Assembly: GCA_004335635.1 (NCBI GenBank)
Contig: QAXH01005915.1
Span: 1-64,000 of the forward strand
Direction: 5' to 3'
Origin: Chloromonas sp. AAM2
Lineage: Eukaryota > Chlorophyta > Chlorophyceae > Chlamydomonadales > Chlamydomonadaceae
Length of the DNA stretch: 64,000 nucleotides
The position numbers were made by a program, and so were the translations under genes. Positions 24,700-35,300 of this stretch are shown here, one piece after another (within the stretch, counting starts at the first letter, position 1; the number at the start of each line of letters is the position of its first letter). The notes beneath the pieces were generated by a model. It saw nothing but the letters and a program-made list of their open reading frames with translations, was not told the DNA's origin and ran no database searches.

Positions 24700-24989
24700 G
24701 CGCGACCAAAGGCTCGAGAATCGACCGTCAATCGATGAATTGGAGTGGTACCATAGCTGCTGCGCTCAATCGCGCCACGACAAAACGAAAACAAAGAGAA
24801 ACGAGAAAGAAATTAATTTGGCGTTACGCGTCACTCACATACACATCACACACAAATTGACCCTCACACCCCTTCTCACTCACTGGCCCCAGAAGTTGTC
24901 AGTCACGCTGTACACCCAGTGAAAGTGAAAGCCCAACTGGCTATGAGAGGACTAGATGCAGACGTTATGGAAATGGTGGAGCTGAAGTT

Positions 24990-25091
24990 TGCTGACATGG
25001 AGCTGGTGGCTGGTGGCTGACATGGAGCTGGTGGCTGGTGGCTGACATGGAGCTGGTGGCTGACATGGAGCTGGTGGCTGACATGGAGCAG
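24990..25091. repeat. GCTGACATGGAGCTGGTG tandem repeat
   Basis: Five copies of an 18- to 25-bp unit, GCTGACATGGAGCTGGTG with or without an extra GCTGGTG. It lies about 300 bp upstream of the DET1 start. The minus strand reads as SATSSMSATSH-type repeats, which I treat as an artefact. Confidence 0.9.
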
Positions 25092-26148
25092 TAGCTCCCA
25101 GTCTGGGACACTCGGACAGCGCAAGACGTCGGTGAACATTGAACACCTGCAATAGAGTGGCGCCCTGTTCTGTTCTGTGTCACTTTCACCTAGTGTTTGG
25201 CCTTAGGTCACGTCATCACGCAACTGCTGTTTCGAGGAGCATGCTGCCGGTGCAGACAGCTGTGATGCCGGTTTTCAACCACCAGACCAGTCTTCAGCGA
25301 AGTAGATGTCCAGGTAGCTGATGCCGCAACGTGCAAGGGGAGAGCCAGTGGCTGTGCTGTGCATAAACCACGGCCGACCGCTAGTCAGTCACCTGTGATC
25401 GCATGTCCAGTCTGTGCCAGGCGCTCATACGCAAGGTATTGAAACGTTTACATGGTGAAGAGTAAGCGCGGTTTGGGGGGGGGGGAGGAGGGAGTTATAC
25501 ACTCACTGAACTCGTGCTGCTAACGTGTCACGTTTAGTGCATTAAACATAACCCGTTTCCTTAGCCACACAAGAAAAGGTGAGCATGATTGTGAGAGGTG
25601 ACTTGAGTGACCGGCCGCAGGCAGTCCTGGCCGCCCGCCTCTATGGGGAGGCACTGCATGTTCAGCCAACAGCGGGGACCTCGCTGTGCCATGCAACACG
25701 ACTGTTCTACTCTTCTGCAGCTTCATGGTCCAGGTCCAGAAGCCAACACTAAACATATTCAGCATAACATCTGCACTCAGATCGTTGTAGGGAATTGTAG
25801 GGAAGCAAGCCTGAACATGTCCACCATAACATCTGTAATCGGGATCTGATGTAGGGTTCACGTACGTGTCTGGCCATTGAATGCTGCTGCGGCCAGCTAC
25901 CGAATGGTGATGACATTTGTTGCGGTCAACATGCCAGACCCGTCATGGTTTGTGCTGCTGTGTTCTTGCTACGATGTCCAAGGCGTTTCCTCCTGCCCAT
26001 CCCTCCACCCACCAGTGTGTCTCCCAGAGAGAGTCCTGGCGGTAGCTGACACTTTTCGCATGCTGCCTGAATTGGCCTGTTACGAATCACAATGATTGAG
26101 TCCTAGGTTTGCTGCCGTCCAATTGACAGGCAAACTGGAGTGAAAACT

Positions 26149-26301
26149 GCCTGTTCCTTCCCAGGCATAAGTTCACCTCTTGCCATCACAAGAGGGGAGG
26201 AATTCTAACCCGTCCAACCTACAAGTGAAGGGGATTGCGACACACCCGAATAGTAATGGTGGTGGTCACCCCTCAGAACTTATGCCTGGGAAGGAACAGG
26301 C
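26149..26301. mobile_element. 153-bp foldback element with perfect 26-bp inverted arms
   Basis: The left arm at 26149-26174 begins GCCTGTTCCTTCCCAGGC; the right arm at 26276-26301 is its exact reverse complement over all 26 bases. A nested hairpin (CCTCTTG...CAAGAGG) follows the left arm. Size and structure fit a MITE. No clear target-site duplication is visible. Confidence 0.7.
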
Positions 26302-26742
26302 TCTGACATTTGTCTTTGAATGGAAATGCAAACCCAATCGGACGTGAATGCACACGCAGTGGGACGACCTAGCATGACCAAGTATGCCCAATGCCCAACT
26401 AAAAGGCAAAATACGCGAGCACCCCGATGTCGCCTGACGCCGCACTGATGTCGCCAGCAGTGATGTGTGTAGTTTCTTAGCAGCCGTCTTGTCATTAGGT
26501 CAAGCCATGCACTTGTTCAGATCACATAGATATAAAAAATGTACCCCACTTCACACTTGGGCTGAACAATGTCGCTTGCATTGCAGCTCAGGCAGGTCAC
26601 ATCAGACCGTCAGGCGTTAAAACATCAGTGCCGATGCCGAGTGATCATTGCCATGCCATGTCTAGCCATGCCCGCATGCCACACAAACTCAACCGGGGCC
26701 TGGCATAGCCGCGCTGATGCCAATGCTTGACTCATCCAGTGG

Positions 26743-29149
26743 TCATCGGCGCTGCAGTGGCAGTGTGTGCGCGGTGGCCTGGGGGCATGCCTGTGTCAGC
26801 AGTGTGCGGGTGCCCTCCAGGTGCTGCACAGGTGCATCCGGCAGCTGGGCAAGCACCACCGAGACAATCTGCGGGACAGACAGCACAGTTGAATGGCAAA
26901 CAACAATGCTCTTGTCCATCCAGAGCTTCAGCAGGGACGCTCTGATGCCAAGAGCATGCGCTCTAGTTGCCAGCACAGCATGGCAACCATTCTGACCAGC
27001 ATGTGACGAGCCTTTTGGTTGGGGTCTTAAGCAATGCTCGTTTAAATTCAAGCTTCAGCCTGAGGTCTGGTGCCAAGGCAGCATGACAATCATTGTGTTC
27101 AACATGTGATGATTAATTGGGGTTGAGATCTAAGGTCCTTAAGTGTTTCTTGACCACTTGCCTGTTCAAAGCCTTCAACGTGGTCTATGACAGCTGCTAT
27201 CCAGGCCGCATGGAAGGGCGAGAGGCTGGGGTTGAACGCTGCTGACTCGGCAAACCCGCCCCCGTAGACCTTCCCACTTCTGGTGACGATGGCAGCGCCG
27301 GATGGTGATTTAGTGTACGGCGAGTAGCTCTGCGTGCTCAGGCAACCGCGCAGTCTGTGCAACACGCCTTCGTTCATGTATAGAAAGCCGCAGTCATTCA
27401 GTAACTGGCAGCAAAGCGTGCAGTAGGCAACCCCTTGTTTTCATGGAAAGCCGCACTCTTGCGGTTGATGGCAGTACACACACAGCAGCAAATGTCATTA
27501 GTACCTTTTTGCTCTGCCTGTCATGATCGCACACCTACGGTAACTGTTCTCTTACTCAACAGCAAGTCGAAAATGGTGAGGGTGCACACGTCCTGACCAT
27601 GTTGCTCAGCTCACCTTCTGCGCCCAGTGCTCTGCCAGCTGCACCGCCTGCACAAACTGCACGTCCCCCCTTGCCTTGGCCGCCTCCACCTCCCGCATCC
27701 CCTGCTCTGCTAACTGCACAGGGTTGCTCTGGGGCGCCAGCAGCAGAGGAAACACCTCCCCGTCCGACATCATGTCTATGGGGCCGAAGCGAGCGGGCAG
27801 CAGCTGCTCCAGGCTATAGGCCGTGGGCACACGGGGCGCGTGAGACCTGCTGCTGGTGGGCTTGCTGCTGTTCACCACCTCGCCAGAGGGATGGTGCTGC
27901 AGCCAGTGGCAGCTCTGCCCAAACACAAAGCGCACGTCGTCCTGCACAGGAGGGTTGGTGCATGTGAGCAGCTGGCATGCGAAGGACCTTGTTGCGGAGT
28001 ACAACGCATAAGGCTGTAGGTGGGTCTCATACCATGACGGTCGTGCGACAAAAATAGCCTGTAAATGGCTCAAGGGCATGGATCGAGCCTCAGATGCACA
28101 CATTGTATGCTTGCTGTGGACTGCAGTCAGTGAGCAGCGGTGGCTTGTATGTGTGAGCATCTGGGATGTGCAGTTGACCTTTCCAGACGCGAAACGTGAA
28201 TTTTGAGTCAGTAAATGGCTCTTGCAACATGGCGCAAGGGCACAAGTCGAGCCTCAGATGCACAGAGTGAGCAGCATGCAAGGTGTGCCTGCGCAAGTGT
28301 CAGCGAACGTGTTCTGCAGCTGCTGGAGTGCTGTTCGGCCCCAACGGCTATGCCCCACTCGTACGCACCGCATTGGTGAGCTCACTGTAGAATTGCCTGC
28401 AGTGGCCGCAAGGCGCCTCTGATACAGCTAGCACCTGGATGCCTTCCTCGCCATGCAGCATGCAGTTGACCAGCAGGCACTGCTCCGCATGGATCTGCAT
28501 GCAGCAGGTGTGTGCGAGTGTATCAGATGCCTGAGATTGCGATCAGCAGCCCACACAGACAGTGTTCAAAACTTGTCACAAGCGCACACCTGACAAGCTT
28601 GCGCTGAATTTGTGCTCAGATGAAGGTGTTGCAAGATGTGTACAAACACGGACCAAAGGTCCACAGCTTGCTCGTGACTGATGCCACCGACAGGAAATGT
28701 GTGTTCAGGAGCCCTTTACAAACCCATGTTATCTCGCTTCACGTATCGTCCGTGGCATGCAACTAGATGTATCGTGCTTGACCCGGCACCTACTGAGTTG
28801 TTCAGATGGACTCCAGGAAACTCTATATTCACGCCCACATAGATGGCTCCGCTGGACGCCAATCCAACAGCTCTGCAACCACCAAGTTGTCGTTGCCAAA
28901 TTGATGAGGCTGATGGTACCATGCTGGTACTGGTGTGCCACATGCTGAGGTGTCGCCTCACCCGACGCTGAACTTCGAGATAGGGGGGCGTGCTAGCGTT
29001 GATGCTGGCTCCACAAGTGACATCAGGAAGTCGTGCAGAGCCTGGGGCGTCATGCCATTGATGGCCATCTGCACCTCACAGGCTGGCACCACGAATCGTC
29101 TGGTCGCCAGCAAATTGGGCCCCTGGACCAGCGATCCATTGCCAGACAT
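26743..29149 (-). CDS. CDA: Cytidine deaminase, two-domain plant/bacterial type
   Basis: Hydrolytic deamination of cytidine and deoxycytidine to uridine forms (pyrimidine salvage). Exons: 28962-29149, 28794-28872, 28369-28494, about 27615-27945, about 27164-27390, and about 26743-26880 with TGA at 26743. Phases of the first three junctions were checked. The catalytic zinc site is intact: HAEQ (glutamate proton shuttle) and PCGHCRQ (two zinc cysteines) in exon 3, preceded by SGAIYVGVNIEFPG. Exon 4 has LLPARFGPIDMMSD. Exon 5 starts the second, non-catalytic deaminase-like domain (YSPYTKSPSGAAIVT, GKVYGGGFAESAAFNPSLSP), as in homodimeric CDAs such as E. coli Cdd and Arabidopsis CDA1. Length is about 350 residues against about 300 for plant CDA; the extra is an S/P-rich stretch in exon 4. 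No transit peptide is obvious. Confidence 0.93.
28055..28270. repeat. Duplicated 45-bp segment in a CDA intron
   Basis: GTAAATGGCTC... GGGCATGGATCGAGCCTCAG at about 28060-28098 recurs, with a small insertion and substitutions, at about 28212-28260. Both copies lie in the intron between the third and fourth CDA exons. Confidence 0.65.
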
Positions 29150-29696
29150 TGCCAGAGGTACTTGTCACAATGCGTCAAAGGCACGATCAAAGGACGGCTG
29201 TCACGATCACGATAAAAGGACTAGGGTTCCCGGGTAGGGTTACATAACTCCATGCTGTGAAGAATGACATTGAAGAAAAAAGGCTATCAGCTCGATGCAA
29301 CTTGAACAGACCCTACATCCGTAGAGATTTCCATCTTGGACCATTCCTCGGCCATGTGCTCAGGAGTGAGTAACGCGAAACTGAGTTGTGCAGCTCAACT
29401 GCACCACATAGGACCGGGCGCTGGGCATATTGTTTTGCAGCTCTAGGTTTTGTGTGGGTTTGTGTGTGCTAGTTGCACACATGTGTGTGCTAGTTGCACA
29501 CATGTGTGTGCGTCCGCTCACAACTTGATGCCGTTGCCGCTTCGGCCAACATACAGCACGCAGTCCTGGTGTGATTGGATTGATGAGTCATGTGTGGTGA
29601 AGATTTGGACACGTGGAAGCCAATGTGTGGCCTCATGGTAAAGCCAGTATGTGGCAGACATGCAAGCCAGACCAGGTGAATCGCTGCTCGACATGA
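29150..29696. other. Gap between CDA start and THG1 stop
   Basis: About 550 bp between two minus-strand genes. It probably holds the CDA promoter and the THG1 3' UTR (TTACA near 29240 reads TGTAA on the minus strand). A small tandem repeat of TGTGTGCTAGTTGCACACA occurs at about 29463-29505. No gene is seen. Confidence 0.5.
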
Positions 29697-32250
29697 TCAT
29701 AATAATAGCTTGGGTCTATCCGTCCAGAATGGTGAGTCCTTGATGATGTCCACGTAGCTTACACACAGTGCCTGGCGCTCGCGCACGACAGGGCTGCCAT
29801 CCTCACGGACCTTGACGGCCTGCTGCTGCTTTTCACGAACAATCACAGATCCCTGCACGTGCACGTGTAGTGCACAACACTGACACTCAGCAGTTGCATA
29901 GCCACCTGCTGCTCAACACCACCAGTGAGGGTATGCCTTTGGGTCCAATGGGCAAAAAGCAAATACCCGATACGCCCGTTGAGTTGTTGCACAGCAAACG
30001 CATACTGCTGTTTGTCATGCCCCATGACGGGCCCAGCATGCTCGTGACGTGAACACATGCAAAACTAATGTCCTGCTGCCTGCACGCCCCACCTTCTTGA
30101 ACTGCTCAGGCAGGGTGTTGTAGTTGATACCCAGACGCGAGTAAAGAAGCTCGTTTTTAGCGCCCGCATCCGTACCCTGCCAGTGTGAGAAGGATAGGTT
30201 TAAGCGCTGCAAACCAGCTCACACGCATACCAGAGGCGGCTGCAGCCATGCCACTGAACGTGCTGCCTCACGGCACAACGAACAATCAGCACTCAGAACA
30301 GCCATGTTTGCTCGTAGCGCAACGGAACACGATTAAAAACATGTTGAGCGTAAGAGACTATCCAGCTCGTGCCGCTCTCATGAGCAAAGTGCAGGTGACA
30401 TGAGGAGGCGTGTTGGTCGCCAGGCTGGGTCGCATATGTTGCAGGCCTCACCTTGAGAGCTGCTTGAGCCTCTGTGTTGGTCATGCCGCCTTGCTGGATT
30501 AGCGCCCAGAACACCGTGTTGTACTGCAAGGCAAGGCAAGCATCACCAGCAACAGCATTTGATGTCTGTGTGCTGCCTGGAGTCGTCACAACCACATGCA
30601 GCAAGGAGACTACTTGTGTCAGTTGTGGCCCATGCGCTGGTCAGATACTTGGGCATCGACCTGGTTGTTGATGTGTGTGTCGACTTGGCGCCAAGTGAGA
30701 TAGTCACGCAGTGTGGCCACGTCCGGGTAGCAGACCGCCCTCCCGTCAAACATGGGTGTGCACTGCAGGGGGGTATCAAGCAGGTGCTGGGCCCACAGCC
30801 GTACGTAGTTAGCGGAGAAGCAAGACGTCATCAGCGATACAATCTTAGAGCTGCGCCGGCCTGCGATTAACCAGAGCAGAAGCAACAGGCGTGCCTGAGT
30901 TGACCATGTCTGCATGCACTGCGACATTGAGACTTCATATTCAAGGGGCAACGGTGTCTGCAGTGCCATGCACAGTGACGCTTGGGTCAACGTATCACAG
31001 AATAAAATCAGAGGATTGGCTGGGGCACGGGACTGGGATGATCACGACCCATGGCATGGCTACATCCACATGCCACCAGCACCCGCCCTGCCTCAGGGCT
31101 CACCGTACAAGTCTGCCTGCCGGTGCAGTACAAAGCTGTACTCGTCGCTCTCTCCGTAGGCCAGCCGCACGTCTGTAAACTCCGCCATGACCGCCTGCTC
31201 ACAGGACATGCCGGCCATCAGTTTGAAACTGCCTGTATCTGTGCCCAAGGCTTTCTCCCTAGCACTTTCTGCGCCCTACTGGTCCCTTCCAGCAATCAAT
31301 AGAGTTGGCATGGCTCCATCACAAACTTTTATGCACTCTCTCCAAACCTGGTCAGGCCAGAGCACTCACACACGCCGTTGACTGGTGTGCAACTGGCTGG
31401 AGCTGACACCAGCTGATGCCGGGCAGCTTCAGGGTAGTTGCTGACTGCACCAGACTGCACTGCGTCTGGCGAGTCATGACCAGGCCCATGCACTGACATT
31501 TAGCAGACCTTTACCTGTGCGCAGGCGTCCATAAGGTCTAGTGCCCTTTTATCGTTGGGCTTTTGGAATCCATGCAGATCACTGAACCTGCGAAACCAAT
31601 GACACACGCAAGCAGGCAGGTCGCAGTTGAGGATGAGCACAAGATGTGTTGACCAATCACAGGCGTGGCAGAAGTGCACGCAGGATGACCGTAGGCAGGA
31701 TGACCACAGGTGTACGCAAGGCTGCGTGAGCTTTTCTGCGTCCTAATAGCCAGTATGGTTCAGAGAGGGTACGCGGTAGGTGATTACAACTTCTCCAGTT
31801 AGTGTCAATCAAGCCTGCAGCATCAGACTGTATGAACGGCATGCAATTACTATACAGGCATGAATGTATTGGGGTACGGTCGGCTGATTATGCTGTTCAC
31901 GCTCACTTGGTGAATCCCTTGCCATCAATTCGCACAACTATGAAGCAGCCAGGCAGCAGCCGATCCTCAATCTCAAAGTTCTTCACGTATTCATACTTGG
32001 AGCCTGCCATGCGCCTCAAGCCATACGTTGTGGTGATTCTGTCAAGGGTCACGCCGGTCAGATGCAAGCCAGGGGGCGTTGAGGGTGAAGTGGCAACACC
32101 AGGGTGTGTTGGGCGGGTAGGCAGGCGTGTGGTGGCCCTCTGGCGTCTAGAACAGCAGGCAGGTACGCGTAGCAATGAGCGTGAAAGCATTAGCTTGCTT
32201 CTGCGTAACAAGCTTGTGTTTTGCGGCCTGGTTTGGACTGTCTCACTCAT
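29697..32250 (-). CDS. THG1: tRNA-His guanylyltransferase (Thg1)
   Basis: Adds the G-1 nucleotide to the 5' end of tRNA-His, the identity element for histidyl-tRNA synthetase. Exon 1 ends at 31907 (VVRIDGKGFTK). The next exons encode FSDLHGFQKPNDKRALDLMD (about 31.55 kb), AYGESDEYSFVLHR (about 31.15 kb), SSKIVSLMTSCFSANYV through TLRDYLTWRQVDTHINNQ (about 30.8 kb), NTVFWALIQQGGMT (about 30.5 kb), KNELLYSRLGINYNTLP (about 30.15 kb) and SPFWTDRPKLLL with stop TGA at 29697. Metal-binding aspartates in RIDG and ESDEYS are present. The frame is open to an ATG at 32250, giving an 80-residue R/S/P-rich extension; family members usually begin at the internal MAGSKYEYVKNFE (ATG at 32010). The extension could be an organelle transit peptide or 5' UTR. 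Confidence 0.93.
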
Positions 32251-32369
32251 CGGTCACAGTCAGACACTGACGAAACCCTAGAAACGCGGATGGCTTCCGC
32301 CGTTTTCCCCCAAAGATGCGTGAGATGCACAAGTAGTGTCAGCAGGGATCTTACGCGCGCGGGCGATGC
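32251..32369. promoter_or_regulatory. Putative divergent promoter region between THG1 and the aprataxin-like gene
   Basis: THG1 is transcribed leftwards and the aprataxin-like gene rightwards, so at most a few hundred bases (32010/32250 to about 32370) must carry both transcription starts. This is inferred from gene orientation only; no specific element was identified. Confidence 0.35.
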
Positions 32370-35300
32370 TTGCTTGGGGTCAGAGCGCCTATTCGCATGC
32401 TTGCGCAGCAGTTGACCTTAGTTCTGCCTGATGACAAGCATTTGTCAGTTACGCCAGGGGTTGCGCTTACCTTAGGAAGGGACATCTGCGCAGGCTGGCC
32501 AGATACTGGACTTGCAGCCAACGTGTCCAGGTGTGCAGCACTTCGACCCGAGTAGTGCATCACAGATGTGAAAGATGCATATGCTGCAGGACTTGTGACA
32601 CTGCCACACAGGTCTCACTGCCGGGTACTACTACGTGAGGAGGACTATCCACAGGTCAGGAGCCATCATGAGGTGCACATAACAGGTCTCGAGTGGACAT
32701 ACCCACAGAGTTCACAACAGCATAACCATTCAGTTGGCATCATGCGCTTGATTTTCCTTGCACGCAGTCCCACATATCTAGACTGTGCCTGACTTCGGTC
32801 TTGGCCCTGGGGTCACGTGATGAGCTGCTGAGGTTGCACACGAAATGGCTGACCTACTGCCCACCTGCACACGCAGCTGGAGCTCTCCGCAACCAGCTCT
32901 TGCAACCCCACCTTTGTGTTTCGTGCCCACAAGCCTGCTGACCAGCGGGAGCCACAGCTGGAGTTGCTGCTGCCAGGTGCGTGCGTGCGTGCGCGCACCA
33001 CCGTTGCTTGTGGTACAAGTGTGCTACAGAGGCTTTTGCTCATCTGCTGACATAAGCCCACCTGCCATGTAATGATGATGATGATAACTATGATAATGAT
33101 GGTGATGATGGACTGACGCTTGCCGCGCCACCAAACCTACACAGAACAATGCAAGGTGCACTGTCAGTGGCACATGCTTGATGCAGAAGCCAACGTGCTG
33201 CACCTTACTCGCAGGCAGCAGCACCCTGATTGGCCCAGGGGACAGTTTCACCCTGATGCCACGCCAGGAAGCGGACTACACCATCAGAGTGCTGCAGGCT
33301 GCCACGCCTACCTCGGAAGACCATCCTGCTGCAGCCAGACAGGACTCAGCAGGTGCTGACCCGGCTAGCATGGACCCCTTCCCAAACTGCTCATCGCTAG
33401 AGCAGGGGTCATTGGCACGAGTGGAGTGCGCAACCAGCCAGCCGCAGGGCACCGCGCCTGTGCACATGGATGCACGCCCACCGGGTCTAATGCTCATGCT
33501 GGCAGGGCCACCAGGGTCAGGTGCGTGTGTGTCTCTGTGGCCATGTGCGTGTAGCTTCCAAGTGTGCGAGCGTCTGAGCGCATCTGTGTGCCAACTTCTC
33601 GTGGAGAGCAAAACGATTTGGTGCTGGTGCTTGCCTGCCCTGGTCTCTGAAAGTACCACCCAGTGCACATCGCCTGCACACAGTTGTTAAGGCTTTCTCA
33701 CCCTTTCCTATGGAGAGCACAGTGTGTGCACTATCTTTTGGCACGCCTTATAGTCTGGCAATGGCACTCTGCACGCAGATAGGTGTTGAGGCTTCCTCGG
33801 CCTGTTCCCTTTGCAGGCAAGAGCACCTTCAGCGCCGCGCTCATGGCCGCCACCCCCGACACATGGGTGCACGTGAACCAGGACACCATCAGTAACGGCA
33901 AGCCGGGGCCCAAGAAGAAGTGCCTGACTGTGGCCACCGCTGCCCTCACAAATGGCAGGAGCGTCATTGTAGACAGGTCGGACAGACATGCTGTGCGCAC
34001 TGCTGCCAGCCAGAATGTCAATCACACGCTGCATGACAGCGTAACAGGCAATCCATGGACAGGCAATCAGTTGCGGTATTCATCGAGTTTTCTTTTACCT
34101 CAAGGACGGCTGTGATTTGCCCAGGTCAAGTATACCATGTGATACCATGGGCATGTTCAGCAGTGTTTGTTAACTTGGCGACATCCAGCAGACGCCTCTA
34201 TAATCAACCACAACGTCCTGATGGGCGCCTTGAGGCCCGACACCTGCCATACTGGGCAAGTAGGGGCCGTGAACAGGTTACGGTACCCATCAGTTTCGTA
34301 TCATGGATGGGTGTGATTTGCCAAAGGCCGGTCGTGTCTGGCTGAACCCTCCAGGTGCAACTCGGACACTGAGCAGCGCCAGGCGTTCATTGACTTGGCC
34401 AGGGAGCTGGGCAGTCCCCTGCATGCAGTGGTGCTGGCACTGCCGGTCAAGGTGAGGCGGGTGGCATGCGCTCAGCGCCCACTGACTCGGTCAGCCTACC
34501 AGCCTTGTGCGCCTTATGCATGTCAAACTTACAGGCAATCGGCAGCTGTATACAGGCCTCGCAGGGTCGTGATTCTGCTCTTTCCGGCGAGTTAACCTCA
34601 TCGCCCAAGCTACCCTTGTAGCGCCAGCCTGTTGTTGTTATAACGCCACTGCTAACCCCCCGTTGAGGCTGCGATCGCATGTTTGGCCACTGGCATGCCA
34701 CTGCGCAGCCTGCCTGGTCGTGTCTGGGCCTGTAGAGTGTTGGGGCCAAGGATATGCACACACCTGACAGTCTTGTGTGCATGCTGCGTGTTGGCGTGTG
34801 TCTCAGCTGTGCATGCAGCGTGTGGCAGCCCGCTCCGACCACCCGAGCGGCGTCCAGGGGCCGAGGGCTGCGGGACTGGTCAGCAAGTTTCACAAGAGCC
34901 TAGAGAAGAGTGAGTGAAACCGTCACTTGACATGTTCATGTGCAGCGGCACAGCTGGCAGTGGCTGTCTGTGCAGATATGATTGGCGCAGAATTGTTCTG
35001 ATGCATTTGAGGCATTGACGCGCGTGGCCTGTTGAGCCTGGCACGTGTGCTTCCTGCTGACATGCCTGCCGTTTGATGGTGAATTGAAGGCAGGGGATGC
35101 AGGGCATGATACAGTCTCTGTGCGAGGAGATGCAGGGCACGATACAGTCTCTGTCAGTGGCAGTACAACACAATGGATTAGGTTGAAGGGGGTGCATGCT
35201 GACCTCGGCTCTGGCAGCATTGAGTTTGTGCAAGACTACACGAACGATGTCGACCCATGGCCACTTGGTAGGCATTGAAGTTGTACGTCGTGGTTTGTTG

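Larger units (their letters stand above)
24700..26742. other. Intergenic region between DET1 and cytidine deaminase
   Basis: DET1 starts at its left edge and the cytidine deaminase stop is at its right edge, so it should hold the DET1 promoter and the deaminase 3' UTR. No gene is supported. Contents seen: a tandem repeat at 24990-25091, a G-run (12 or more G) near 25477, and a perfect-arm foldback element at 26149-26301. Confidence 0.6.

Noticed and set aside
34683..34913. Independent small ORFs between kinase exons
   Set aside because: The aprataxin-like gene frame (HPSGVQGPRAAGLVSKF) runs through this exon; the other frames lack similarity.
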